Position numbers and translations under genes: made by a program. A stretch of 64,000 bases of DNA from Bacteroidota bacterium (GTDB lineage Bacteria > Bacteroidota > Ignavibacteria > Tepidaquicellales > Tepidaquicellaceae), in the NCBI GenBank assembly GCA_018266835.1, contig JAFDZP010000005.1:124001-188000 (forward strand), read 5' to 3'. Position 1 is the stretch's first letter, and each line of letters starts with the position of its first letter. The notes beneath the pieces are model-generated. The model ran no database searches, had not been told where the DNA came from, and saw only the letters and a list, made by a program, of their open reading frames with translations. Positions 45,424 to 54,394 of the stretch are shown here, piece by piece.

Positions 45424-47121
45424 TTAACCTTTGTTTCTTACGCCTTGTTCTTCGTTGATGAATATCCAGCCGACAACTTTTCCGATATTTATTTCTTTAA
45501 AGTTATCCCAGTAATCATCATTGAAAATATATCTTGAGCTGAAATTTTCATCCGTCATTGCCTTTGATTGTTTCATAATTGCTTTAAATCTTTCGTTCCA
45601 TAGTTTCCAGTTCTTTTCACGTAAGTCAAACCAGCCGGCATCGCACCATTTATCTATGGTTTTTGGGTTTACATCGAATATATCCCCTTTTAAAACTGAA
45701 GGAGATTTAATGTCAGGTCCTCTTAATAATTTCTTTCCGTCAGGCAAAATAATAGGAATACCAATTGAAATGATTTCATTTCTGACTTTTGAATCCTTCT
45801 TAAGATATTCGTAAATTCTTTTTGCCGCTTTTTTATAATCTTCCTTAATATACTGATTGAAATTTTTATATATAAGTCTAATTAAATTTGCTTCAAAAAG
45901 AAGTTTTGTAAGTCTGGGCGGTCCGAGCATCTCAAAAGCAACTGAGTTTGTCTTATGCTTTTTCTCTAATGCCTTTATCTGATTAGTTGCGTACTGCTGC
46001 ATAAATCCTGCCCTGTACGAAGGCTCCATTGAAGCGCTGTCGATTGCGTTGATAACATCGTGTCCCGTATTGTGTCCTTTGATTTCAAGAATTGCATTCT
46101 CTGCAATTTCTTCGGGAGTTACAAACTGCATCTGCCCGACTGTAGATATTGTTTCAAATTCGGCAGCGGAGAAAATTCCGTTCTCGCCGGTATCAATAAA
46201 TACAGTTTTTAAGTTGCCGTTAGTTTTATATTTTTTTGCAGAGACTCTGTGGAATTTCTTTTCAAGCGGTTCTGCATCTTCCATTTTTGTATCAATCAAA
46301 GCAATTGGTCTTCCGCCTTTTTTAATTTCACCGTATGCAATTTTTTTCCATGCAATTGATGCAGTTGGCTTTAATTCTTTTACAGCAGGACCGTTTGGAG
46401 TTCTTGCCATTAAGAATAACAACAATGTATGCGCTCCTGCAACTGATGATTTGCTCAGCAGCATTCTTGACGGCTTCTCTTCGCTGTGGGTATATGGAAT
46501 ATTAAGACCCATACCGCCTGTTCCGCTTGTACCGATTTTAAGATAGAACTTCGTCTTAAACTCAGTCATACTGTAATATAAAATCTGAATGTGTCTTATT
46601 AACTGAGGTATGTATGAGACACACATAAATTTTTCAACAGCTTCTTTCAGTTTTTCATAATCACTATCTGCGCCTTCCATGAACTTCTGAATATCAGTAA
46701 ACGATTTGAAAATATTCTGATAAGCAATAGCAGTTGCTGTATTGATACAATCGATAACGATATCAGGCTTATGCTGCTGCATCATTTTATACAATGCAGA
46801 GTTGTGCAGTATATCATCATTAAGCTCATCGCTTATATCGTGCATAAGCTTTTTTCTTTCAGCGGCATCCTTTAAAATAAGCTCACGGTTCTTATCTTTG
46901 AATTCGTTCCTTACAAATACGTTACCATACCACGGTACAAAAAATCCTTTAGGTTTTTTAAATTCTTTTGTTAAGTCTTTGCAGATATCTTCAGCTTCTT
47001 CTTTCTTAAGAGATGTTAAGATGATTTTTTTCGGTTCCTCTGCTATTAAGTTTCTCGCTATTGCGGAGCCCACCAATCCCCATCCGCCGAGAATCAATAC
47101 TGTTTTATTTCTAATGTCCAT
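45424..47121 (-). CDS. NAD(P)-binding Rossmann-fold protein of unknown function
   Basis: A 565-residue protein. The N-terminal TVLILGGWGLVGSAIARNLIAEEP has the GxxGxxG dinucleotide loop of short-chain dehydrogenase/epimerase folds. The middle part KPDIVIDCINTATAIAYQNIF is consistent with an extended SDR core, and GTSGTGGMGLNIPYTHSEEKPSR may form the substrate loop; the usual YxxxK catalytic pair is not clear. The C-terminal 200 residues are of unknown fold. It lies between a GNAT gene and nuoM on the minus strand. The reaction is not known. Confidence 0.7.
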   Translation of the reverse strand: MDIRNKTVLILGGWGLVGSAIARNLIAEEPKKIILTSLKKEEAEDICKDLTKEFKKPKGFFVPWYGNVFVRNEFKDKNRELILKDAAERKKLMHDISDELNDDILHNSALYKMMQQHKPDIVIDCINTATAIAYQNIFKSFTDIQKFMEGADSDYEKLKEAVEKFMCVSYIPQLIRHIQILYYSMTEFKTKFYLKIGTSGTGGMGLNIPYTHSEEKPSRMLLSKSSVAGAHTLLLFLMARTPNGPAVKELKPTASIAWKKIAYGEIKKGGRPIALIDTKMEDAEPLEKKFHRVSAKKYKTNGNLKTVFIDTGENGIFSAAEFETISTVGQMQFVTPEEIAENAILEIKGHNTGHDVINAIDSASMEPSYRAGFMQQYATNQIKALEKKHKTNSVAFEMLGPPRLTKLLFEANLIRLIYKNFNQYIKEDYKKAAKRIYEYLKKDSKVRNEIISIGIPIILPDGKKLLRGPDIKSPSVLKGDIFDVNPKTIDKWCDAGWFDLREKNWKLWNERFKAIMKQSKAMTDENFSSRYIFNDDYWDNFKEINIGKVVGWIFINEEQGVRNKG

Positions 47122-47130
47122 TAAATTTGT

Positions 47131-47673
47131 TTAACTTAATTTTAATGCAAATAAGTCATACTCGCCGCTCGAACCGTCTTCATTATACAAAGCCATTGTT
47201 ATTGTTTTTTGCAACCGGTTTGCTTTGCTTAAACCGAACTTCTTTAAATTGTTTTCCGCCCTCTTGTTTCCGTGATGGACGTATGCAACTAAATATTTAA
47301 ACTTCTTTAATCCTTTTACATAATCTGATAAAAGCTTGGATGATTCGTATCCTAACTTCAATCCTCTGTATTCAAATAAAATAGCCGTTGATATCTCGCA
47401 TGCTTCAGTGTAATTCTCTCTCCATTTGTAACAGACATATCCTATATAATTCTGTTTGCTCTTTATCACATACCATACTCCATATGGATTTTCTGCAGTC
47501 TCCTTCACCCATTTTTTTATAACGGATTTGGGTTTGTGCAGCGGATAGTCAGGATTTAATAATCCCGTTATATGTTCATCATTAAAAAGCTTGTGAATTA
47601 AATCAACAAGTTTCTCGTCGCCTGCCTCGAATCTTAATAAAGAACAATTTTTACCTCTGATAATCTTTTTCAT
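47131..47673 (-). CDS. GNAT-family N-acetyltransferase
   Basis: A 180-residue acetyl-CoA-dependent acetyltransferase-like protein. The AISTAILFEYRGLKLGYESSKLLSDYVKGLKKFKYLVAYVHHGNKRAENNLKKFGLSK region contains the R/Q-x-x-G-x-A/G-like acetyl-CoA loop (YRGLKLGYE) and the C-terminal NxRAENNLKKFGL motif typical of ribosomal-protein RimJ/L-type GNATs. The substrate is unknown. It sits between aldehyde dehydrogenase and the Rossmann-fold protein in the same direction, with short gaps (10-36 bp), so these probably form an operon ending at nuoM. Confidence 0.8.
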   Translation of the reverse strand: MKKIIRGKNCSLLRFEAGDEKLVDLIHKLFNDEHITGLLNPDYPLHKPKSVIKKWVKETAENPYGVWYVIKSKQNYIGYVCYKWRENYTEACEISTAILFEYRGLKLGYESSKLLSDYVKGLKKFKYLVAYVHHGNKRAENNLKKFGLSKANRLQKTITMALYNEDGSSGEYDLFALKLS

Positions 47674-47708
47674 TCAACTTCTTTTGCAATCAAATTATGC
47701 TCAGCAAA

Positions 47709-49196
47709 TTATCCTCTTGGTACAACTGTGTTATACCAGAATTTTTTGCTTCTGTCTTTTATTTCGTCAATGTGAATATGTTTTGCTTCAGTATATTCTT
47801 TCAAGCCATCAACGCCGAACTCACGTCCAACACCGCTTTGTTTATATCCGCCAAAAGGAGCTCTGTCCGCAAGCAGGTGATATTCGTTTATCCACACTGT
47901 TCCTGTTCTTAATCTCTTTGCCAATGCCAATGCTCTTTCATCGTTGCCTGACCAGATTCCGGCTGCAAGTCCGAATTCAGAATCATTTGAAATTTTCACA
48001 GCTTCATCGTCATCTTTGAACTTTATGATTACCACTACAGGTCCGAAAATTTCTTCCTGCGCAATTCTCATTTTATTATCCACGTCTGTAAATATTGTCG
48101 GCTTAATATAATATCCTTTATCACCAACTCTCTCGCCGCCTGTTAAAATCTTTGCGCCTTCTTTTTTACCGATATCAATATAATTCATTACTGATTCAAA
48201 CTGCTTCTTTGATACAACAGGACCGTTATCATTACCTTTATCCATCGGGTCGCCTATTTTCATCTTCTCAATTTTTTCTTTCAGCTTTGATGTAAACTCG
48301 TCATATACACTTTCCTGTACAAGTAATCTTGTACCGCCTTCGCAGCACTGTCCCTGATGATAAAATCCTGCATAGATAGCACCGTCAACTGCCATGTTCA
48401 TATCCGTATCATCTAAAATAATATTAGGTGATTTTCCGCCGCACTCAAGAGTTAATTTTTTCAAAGTCGGTGCAGCGTTTTTCATAATTGTTCTGCCGAC
48501 TTCTGTAGAACCGGTGAACGCAACTTTATCAACAAGCTTATTAGATACCATTTCTGTTCCGATATCCGAACCGCCTGTTACAATATTTATTACACCTTTT
48601 GGAATATCAGTTTCGTCAATGAGCTTTGCAAGCTCTGCAACTGAAAGCGATGTTTCAGATGACGGCTTTAAAACAATCGTACATCCTGCTGCTAATGCCG
48701 GACCGAGTTTCCAGATCGCCATCTTGAAAGGAAAATTCCATGGAATTATTGAAGCAACAACTCCGATTGGTTCTCTTACTAATAAATTTTTGCTGATACC
48801 TTCTTTTGAAAGTCCTTCGATGTTTTCTTCAAATACTGTCGAAGCCATCTTTGAATAATAATTCAAAGTCCTTGCGCCGAGCATAATATCTTCAGTTGCT
48901 TTTCTTATTGTTGAGCCGGAATCTTTTACTTCAAGCTCGATAAGTCTATCCTTATGCTCATTAATTTTGTCAACGATCTGCTTTATCATTCTGCCGCGCT
49001 CTTCTCTTGCAAGATTTGTCCAGCGTCCGTCATCAAATGCTTCTCTTGCTGCAGCAATTGCATCTTTAACATCTTCAACAGTGCCTTTCGATATCTGAGC
49101 GTTAACGCTGTCATCGGCAGGATTTACAGAATCGAAATATTCTTTGTTTTGCGCTTCACGGAATTCACCGTTTATGTATAATAAATATTTATCCAT
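47709..49196 (-). CDS. Aldehyde dehydrogenase
   Basis: A 495-residue NAD(P)-dependent aldehyde dehydrogenase. The Rossmann segment VASIIPWNFPFKMAIWKLGPAL and FTGSTEVGRTIM bind cofactor. The general base Glu is in LTLECGGKSPNIILDD (about residue 252) and the catalytic Cys in FYHQGQCCEGGTRLLV (about residue 286). The motif EEIFGPVVVIIKF is conserved. Closest families by these motifs are betaine-aldehyde or broad-specificity aldehyde dehydrogenases; the substrate is not clear. Length is full. Confidence 0.93.
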   Translation of the reverse strand: MDKYLLYINGEFREAQNKEYFDSVNPADDSVNAQISKGTVEDVKDAIAAAREAFDDGRWTNLAREERGRMIKQIVDKINEHKDRLIELEVKDSGSTIRKATEDIMLGARTLNYYSKMASTVFEENIEGLSKEGISKNLLVREPIGVVASIIPWNFPFKMAIWKLGPALAAGCTIVLKPSSETSLSVAELAKLIDETDIPKGVINIVTGGSDIGTEMVSNKLVDKVAFTGSTEVGRTIMKNAAPTLKKLTLECGGKSPNIILDDTDMNMAVDGAIYAGFYHQGQCCEGGTRLLVQESVYDEFTSKLKEKIEKMKIGDPMDKGNDNGPVVSKKQFESVMNYIDIGKKEGAKILTGGERVGDKGYYIKPTIFTDVDNKMRIAQEEIFGPVVVIIKFKDDDEAVKISNDSEFGLAAGIWSGNDERALALAKRLRTGTVWINEYHLLADRAPFGGYKQSGVGREFGVDGLKEYTEAKHIHIDEIKDRSKKFWYNTVVPRG

Positions 49197-49305
49197 TAAT
49201 TAGTATTATTAAAAAAATTAAAATTGTATTTATGGGATGAAAAAATGATATGCTAGAAATAACTCTGATGTGATTCATTGAATTTAAAAACTAAAAAACA
49301 TTTTA

Positions 49306-49791
49306 CTACATGTACAAATACGGCTTCCAGTCATCGTCTATCTTGCCTGCAAAGTTCTTTATGAAAGTTATATGAGAAGGTCGCTTAGGAATATTTCTCA
49401 AATGCATCTTTGCTTCTTCGGGAGTCCTGTCCCCTTTTTTATTATTGCATCTTACGCAAGCTGTTGTCAGATTTTCCCAGGTGTCTTCGCCTTTTCTTGA
49501 TTTCGGAATTACATGGTCAACCGTTAAGTTTGAAGTATGTCCGCAGTACTGGCATCTGTGCCCGTCTCTTCTTAATATATTCTTTCTCGATAAAATTATT
49601 TTTTTAAAAGGAACTCTTACAAAGAAAACAAGTCTTACAATGCTTGGATACTGAAACTTCCTGTACACTGAACGGATTTCCTTGTCATCGATGGCACTGA
49701 TGATTTCAGCCTTCTCCAAATAAGTCATAATTATGGCGCGCCTCACACTGCAAATTGTGAGAGGTTCGTAGTTCTGGTTAAGGACCAGCAC
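49306..49791 (-). CDS. HNH endonuclease
   Basis: A 161-residue protein opening with VLVLNQNYEPLTICSVRRAI and carrying an HNH/zinc domain: CQYCGHTSNLTVDHVIPKSRKGEDTWENLTTACVRCNNKKGD gives two CxxC pairs around the DHV..N..C core. Proteins of this widespread family are often single-gene units of unknown role. The start used is GTG at 49791; the frame stays open for another 26 codons upstream (to TAA) that include FSNRNNFSGGQLNGK, so an earlier start without ATG/GTG/TTG is possible. The gap 49795-50003 holds no other gene. Confidence 0.9.
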   Translation of the reverse strand: MLVLNQNYEPLTICSVRRAIIMTYLEKAEIISAIDDKEIRSVYRKFQYPSIVRLVFFVRVPFKKIILSRKNILRRDGHRCQYCGHTSNLTVDHVIPKSRKGEDTWENLTTACVRCNNKKGDRTPEEAKMHLRNIPKRPSHITFIKNFAGKIDDDWKPYLYM

Positions 49792-50003
49792 TTTGCCGTT
49801 TAACTGGCCGCCTGAAAAATTATTTCTATTTGAAAAGACATGATCGAAGAGCTTTATCTCCCTTAAAACTTTTTATCGTTTTTTTATTTATTCAACAAAT
49901 TATTAAAATTACATAGTATAATCAATTCGGTTTTTGATAGCTATTTTGCAGGATTTTAAATCAAACAAGTCTTCTTGCCTTCATTGAAGAAAGCACAAAT
50001 CAC

Positions 50004-51629
50004 TCATTTGACATATACTACTTTGCCAAATTCTTCTGAATTACCATGGAAAATTTTATAAAAATAAGTCCCGGCAGATAAATCACCTGCATTAAAAATG
50101 TACCTGTGCTCACCTGAATTCAAAACTGAATTTTCCAGCTCAGTAATTTCTTTACCACTAATATCATAAATTTTTATTGACGTGTATTCCTTGTTCGGAT
50201 TATAAAATCTGATTATCGTTGAAGGGTTAAAAGGATTAGGATAGTTTGGATAAAGTTTAAAATCTTTTACGGTTTCATAATTATTATTAATCCCCGTTTG
50301 TCTGGCATATTTAATGGTAGTTACGTCGTAATCTGTTGTATTCGAAAAACTAATACCCGTTATGAAAATATCCTGCGAGTTATTCACAGCAATTTTATAA
50401 ATGAAATCTTCAGATAGGGCAATATAGTTGTAAGTCCCCTTCCAGAGTAAATTTCCCAAGGCATCATATTTTAAAGTAATATATCCTACACGCCGGTTTC
50501 CATGGTCTGCCATGCCGCCGACATAAACATTATTTTGCGAATCAGTGCAGATAGAAAATCCTTCATCCGTTCCGTTAGTAGAATCATTATATATTTTGCT
50601 CCACAATAAATTGCCCGCAGAATTATACTTTAACGTTATTATATCTTCGCTCTCTATCTGATTTGAATTACGCGCATAACCGGTTACTAAAATATTATTT
50701 TCATTATCAATCGTTAATGCATACGGGAGGTCAATATCATTGCCGATACCGTTATAAATTTTGGACCATATAATATCTCCGTTGCTGTTATTGATTTTAT
50801 ATGTCCCGATATCCTGCTGAGTGCCCGAGTTAAATATTTTTCCTGTCAAAATAATATTGTTATCACTCGCGATTTTCATATCTATAACTCCGTCATCTGA
50901 GTTTGCAGTGCCGTTAATTGTCTTAGTGTAAATCTGGTTTAAATCATTATCAAATTTATATAAAACGATATCGTAAGCAGTTCCTGTATTTTGCGAATTT
51001 ACTCCAACAAAAATATTTCCCTGCGCATCGCATACAAGCTTTATTCCGTTATCATCACCGCCGGGACTGCCTTCAAATATCTTTTGCTGAAGAATAACAC
51101 CTGACTGATTATATTTTATAATCATAAAATCTGTTCGGGATGTTGCAACATTTCTTCCATCAAACAATACAAAAATATTATTCGACTTATCTGAAATTAT
51201 TGAATGGCTGATTAATGTCTCATGATTTGGAATTGTTGTAACTTTTGTCCAGACTGTATCACCCGTAGGAGTCAGTTTGAAAGTTAAAAGTTTTATTCTT
51301 CCAGAATCAGCTGTATATCCTGTTATATAAGAAAAATTCTGAGCATCTTTATAAATATCCTGCATCTGGTCAATCCCCGGTGAAGGGTAAACATACTTCC
51401 ATAGAACATTTCCGGATGGAGAGTATTTTACTACACAAATATCCGTTGATGAAAGACTATCATAAAGTGTACAGTACACGTATGCATTACTTTGCTCATC
51501 AAGCAATATGGTATTAGCTATATCAAAGCTGTTTCCTGAACCGTTTAATCTATCGACCCATTGCTGATTATATTGTGAATAAGTATTAGTAAAAACGAAA
51601 AGAAGCCCGATTAGTATGTATTTTATCAT
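50004..51629 (-). CDS. Secreted T9SS cargo with beta-propeller (SBBP-like) repeats
   Basis: A 541-residue exported protein. A signal peptide (MIKYILIGLLFVFTNTYS) precedes about seven repeats of the kind GNILVTGYARN and DSQNNVYVGGMADHGN, in which a TLKYDALGNLLW or IIKYNQSG strand alternates; this is the SBBP/beta-propeller pattern. The last 80 residues form a type IX sorting domain (NYPNPFNPSTIIRFYNP) that is more diverged than in the other two cargoes. Its ATG overlaps the stop of the ABC permease by ATGA, so it is coupled to an iron-type importer; it may be an accessory surface protein for that system, which is inference. Confidence 0.88.
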   Translation of the reverse strand: MIKYILIGLLFVFTNTYSQYNQQWVDRLNGSGNSFDIANTILLDEQSNAYVYCTLYDSLSSTDICVVKYSPSGNVLWKYVYPSPGIDQMQDIYKDAQNFSYITGYTADSGRIKLLTFKLTPTGDTVWTKVTTIPNHETLISHSIISDKSNNIFVLFDGRNVATSRTDFMIIKYNQSGVILQQKIFEGSPGGDDNGIKLVCDAQGNIFVGVNSQNTGTAYDIVLYKFDNDLNQIYTKTINGTANSDDGVIDMKIASDNNIILTGKIFNSGTQQDIGTYKINNSNGDIIWSKIYNGIGNDIDLPYALTIDNENNILVTGYARNSNQIESEDIITLKYNSAGNLLWSKIYNDSTNGTDEGFSICTDSQNNVYVGGMADHGNRRVGYITLKYDALGNLLWKGTYNYIALSEDFIYKIAVNNSQDIFITGISFSNTTDYDVTTIKYARQTGINNNYETVKDFKLYPNYPNPFNPSTIIRFYNPNKEYTSIKIYDISGKEITELENSVLNSGEHRYIFNAGDLSAGTYFYKIFHGNSEEFGKVVYVK

Positions 51630-53266
51630 GATATTTTCCTTCGTGAAAATATCAGAGCGATGAGTACAATTAAGAACATTATAAATCCCGATGCAGCCGA
51701 GCCGCCAGTATTATAAAGTCTAAGCTGTGAATAAATATCTATAGAAATTGTTTTAGTGGAAAAAGTATAGAGAAGTATTGAGGAAACAAATTCTCCAAAT
51801 GAATTTATGAACACAATTAAAGCTCCCGATATAATTGCAGGAACAATCAGAGGAAGAATAATTGTTCTGAACGTTTTAAATCTCCCTGCGCCGAGTGAAT
51901 AAGATGCCTCTTCAAGCGAAGGGTCAATATTGTTAAATCCTGAATTGAGTGACTGCGTTATAGCAGGAATGTTTCTTATTGTATATGCCAATGGCATTAT
52001 TGCAAAAGTCCCAACCAGTATTTCTCCGAATGAAAAAACGTTACCGGAATTAAAACTGAAAATTAATGTGATGGCTATTACCGTTCCCGGAATTCCGTAA
52101 GGCAGAGTAATTATGCTCTCAAGCAAATTCCCGCCTTTTATTTTTTTCTTTGCTGTGAAGTACGATGCTGGGAGTCCAATGATTATAGTAGCCGCGACTG
52201 CTATCAAAGACATTATCAAGCTGTTATAATAAGGAATTGCAACGGAATCAGTCGTGAATATATTCTGATAATTTACAAACGTAAGTGCATCGCCGAAATA
52301 ATTTCTTATCAAAGAGCCTTCAGGAATTAATGAGAGATACAATAAAGTAAGAACAGGTAAAAGAATTATAAATCCTGTTAATGGAAATAGTATTTTTCCA
52401 ACTACGCTTAGATTATAAAGTTTAGAAGCATCAATTTTCTTTACACTTCCCTTCATTCTTAATGAATACTCATTTGCTGTTCTGAATTTCCTCAACAAAA
52501 ATAAAAACACCACAGAAATAAGTGTTAGAAATACTGAAAGGACTGCAGTTAAAGAAGTATCTCCGTTAATCTTAGAATTATAAATTTCAGTCGTTAAAAA
52601 TCGAATCGAGCCGCCAAATACAAACGGAGCAGAAAACGAAGCCATACTTGCCATGAATGTAATAATACCCGCGCTTGCAACTGATGGGAGTAAAAACGGC
52701 AGAATTATTTTTCTGAATGTAGTCCACTTAGATGCTCCAAGCGAGTTTGATGCATCGATAACATTATAATCCAGTTTTTCAAATGAGGCAGAGGCGAATA
52801 AAAAGAATAATGGATAAAACGAAAACAAATGAATTATTATTATTGCCGTCCATCCCTGAAAACCTGTTAAAAGATTTTTTGAGAAAATTAAAAATAAAAT
52901 CCGCGATAAAATCCCGTTATCGCTCAGCAAATATAAAAACGATACTACTCCAACTATCGGAGGTGTAGCGAGCGGTATTAAAAAAATAACTGATAAATAT
53001 TTTTTAAAAGGGATTTTATAGAAGTGAAAATAATATGCCAGTAATATTCCTATGGCTGCGCAGCCAATTACGGTAACAACTGAGAGTAAAACTGAATTCA
53101 TCGCTGAGCCAAGTACTGTTGCGCTGCCCAGTGTTTTGTATGAGTCAAGATTAAATCTGAAGCTTTCCTTTACTAACTTTATTAAAGGAAAAATGATATA
53201 GCCGACTGCAAAGAACAGCACAATAAAAAGCAAAGCGTATTCAAATATGGAAAACTTCCTTTTCAT
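51626..53266 (-). CDS. ABC transporter permease, two-domain (iron-type)
   Basis: A 546-residue protein with about twelve TM helices and two binding-protein-dependent transport permease modules. Each half contains an EAA-type loop for the ATPase: ASNSLGASKWTTFRKIILPFLLPS in the first half and EASYSLGAGRFKTFRTIILPLIVPA in the second. A fused double permease is the pattern of iron(III), thiamine or 2-aminoethylphosphonate importers. It lies 8 bp after the ATPase gene and overlaps the T9SS cargo start by 4 bp, giving the order binding protein, ATPase, permease, T9SS protein. Confidence 0.9.
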   Translation of the reverse strand: MKRKFSIFEYALLFIVLFFAVGYIIFPLIKLVKESFRFNLDSYKTLGSATVLGSAMNSVLLSVVTVIGCAAIGILLAYYFHFYKIPFKKYLSVIFLIPLATPPIVGVVSFLYLLSDNGILSRILFLIFSKNLLTGFQGWTAIIIIHLFSFYPLFFLFASASFEKLDYNVIDASNSLGASKWTTFRKIILPFLLPSVASAGIITFMASMASFSAPFVFGGSIRFLTTEIYNSKINGDTSLTAVLSVFLTLISVVFLFLLRKFRTANEYSLRMKGSVKKIDASKLYNLSVVGKILFPLTGFIILLPVLTLLYLSLIPEGSLIRNYFGDALTFVNYQNIFTTDSVAIPYYNSLIMSLIAVAATIIIGLPASYFTAKKKIKGGNLLESIITLPYGIPGTVIAITLIFSFNSGNVFSFGEILVGTFAIMPLAYTIRNIPAITQSLNSGFNNIDPSLEEASYSLGAGRFKTFRTIILPLIVPAIISGALIVFINSFGEFVSSILLYTFSTKTISIDIYSQLRLYNTGGSAASGFIMFLIVLIALIFSRRKIS

Positions 53267-53274
53267 TTTCTGCT

Positions 53275-54276
53275 TTATCTCTTTATCAGTTTTATTTTTG
53301 TTGTATTGAATTCAAAATTCACATAGTCATTTATATTGAAATGAGTAGTTTTCTCATTCGAGAACGAAATACTTTTTATTTCTTTAAGCTTATGCTCAAT
53401 TATAAATTCAGTATAAGAACCATTATATAAAATTTCTTTTATTTTTAATTCTGTCTGTCCTTCAGATTTTTTTATTTTTAAATTCTCAGGAAGAATAATC
53501 AACACTTCATCATTTGCAACATCAGTGATTCCTAAGATTTCATCCGCTTCACTTCCGCTGAAAATATTGTAATGGCCAACAAACTCAGCTACAAATGAAT
53601 TCACGGGATTATTATACAACTCCTGCGGAGTGCCAACCTGCTGAATCACGCCTTTATTCATTACTGCAATTCTATCGGAAAGTGCCAGTGCCTCGCCCTG
53701 ATCGTGAGTAACATATACACTTGTAATGCCTGCTTCTCGTTGCAGGCGTTTCAGTTCCCCTCTTGCTTCAAGTCGCAGTGCGTAATCAAGATTGGATAAC
53801 GGCTCATCAAATAAAATTAAACTTGGTTCGTTTACAATAACGCGTGCAAGTGATGCTCTCTGCTGTTCACCGCCGCTGAGTTCGCTTACAGAAGAGTTTG
53901 CTTTATGAGAGAGATTTACTTTCTTTAAAACTTCTTCAACTTTTTTACTTATCTCATCTTTGCTGACTTTATTTATTTCCAGTCCGTATGAAATATTTTT
54001 CGATACATTCATATTCGGAAATAATGCATAATTCTGAAAAACAATTCCGACCTTCCTCTGCTGTGTAGTTAAATTTGTTACATCTTTTCCTTCAAGAATT
54101 ATTTTCCCTAAGTCAGAGGTCTCTAATCCTGAAATTATTCTGAGCAAAGTGGTCTTCCCACATCCGCTGGGACCGAGCAAAGAAAAGAACTCACCTTTTT
54201 CAATTTCAAGATTAATATTTTCTAAAACAGTCTGTTCAGAAAATTTTTTTTGAATGTTATCTAATTTAAGAAACAC
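53275..54276 (-). CDS. ABC transporter ATP-binding protein (iron/spermidine-type)
   Basis: A 333-residue ATPase subunit. Walker A is GPSGCGKTTL (about residues 35-44), the signature motif ELSGGEQQRASLARVIV, Walker B LILFDEPLSNLD and the switch His is in VYVTHDQGEALALSDR. After about residue 235 comes a C-terminal TOBE-like regulatory domain. This arrangement fits the iron/sulfate/spermidine importer class. The gene is followed by the fused permease and preceded by the binding-protein gene across a gap filled with tandem repeats. Confidence 0.94.
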   Translation of the reverse strand: MFLKLDNIQKKFSEQTVLENINLEIEKGEFFSLLGPSGCGKTTLLRIISGLETSDLGKIILEGKDVTNLTTQQRKVGIVFQNYALFPNMNVSKNISYGLEINKVSKDEISKKVEEVLKKVNLSHKANSSVSELSGGEQQRASLARVIVNEPSLILFDEPLSNLDYALRLEARGELKRLQREAGITSVYVTHDQGEALALSDRIAVMNKGVIQQVGTPQELYNNPVNSFVAEFVGHYNIFSGSEADEILGITDVANDEVLIILPENLKIKKSEGQTELKIKEILYNGSYTEFIIEHKLKEIKSISFSNEKTTHFNINDYVNFEFNTTKIKLIKR

Positions 54277-54278
54277 AG

Positions 54279-54392
54279 ATGAATTATGAATTATAAATGA
54301 TGAATTATGAATTATGAATTATAAATTATGAATTATAAAAGAATAAAGAATAACAAATAACGAATAACGAACAACGAACAACGAACAACGAA
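54279..54392. repeat. Tandem repeat tract between ABC genes
   Basis: About nine units of ATGAATTAT/ATAAATTAT type are followed by AATAACGAATAACGAACAACGA-type units. The tract lies between the ATPase and binding-protein genes of one operon, so it is transcribed. Confidence 0.8.
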
Positions 54393-54394
54393 AA

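Noticed and set aside
46049-46546. 165-codon plus-strand frame opposite the Rossmann-fold gene
   Set aside because: Overlaps a clear gene antisense and shows no protein-family features; same judgement for similar shadows at 23166-23597 and 48394-48858.
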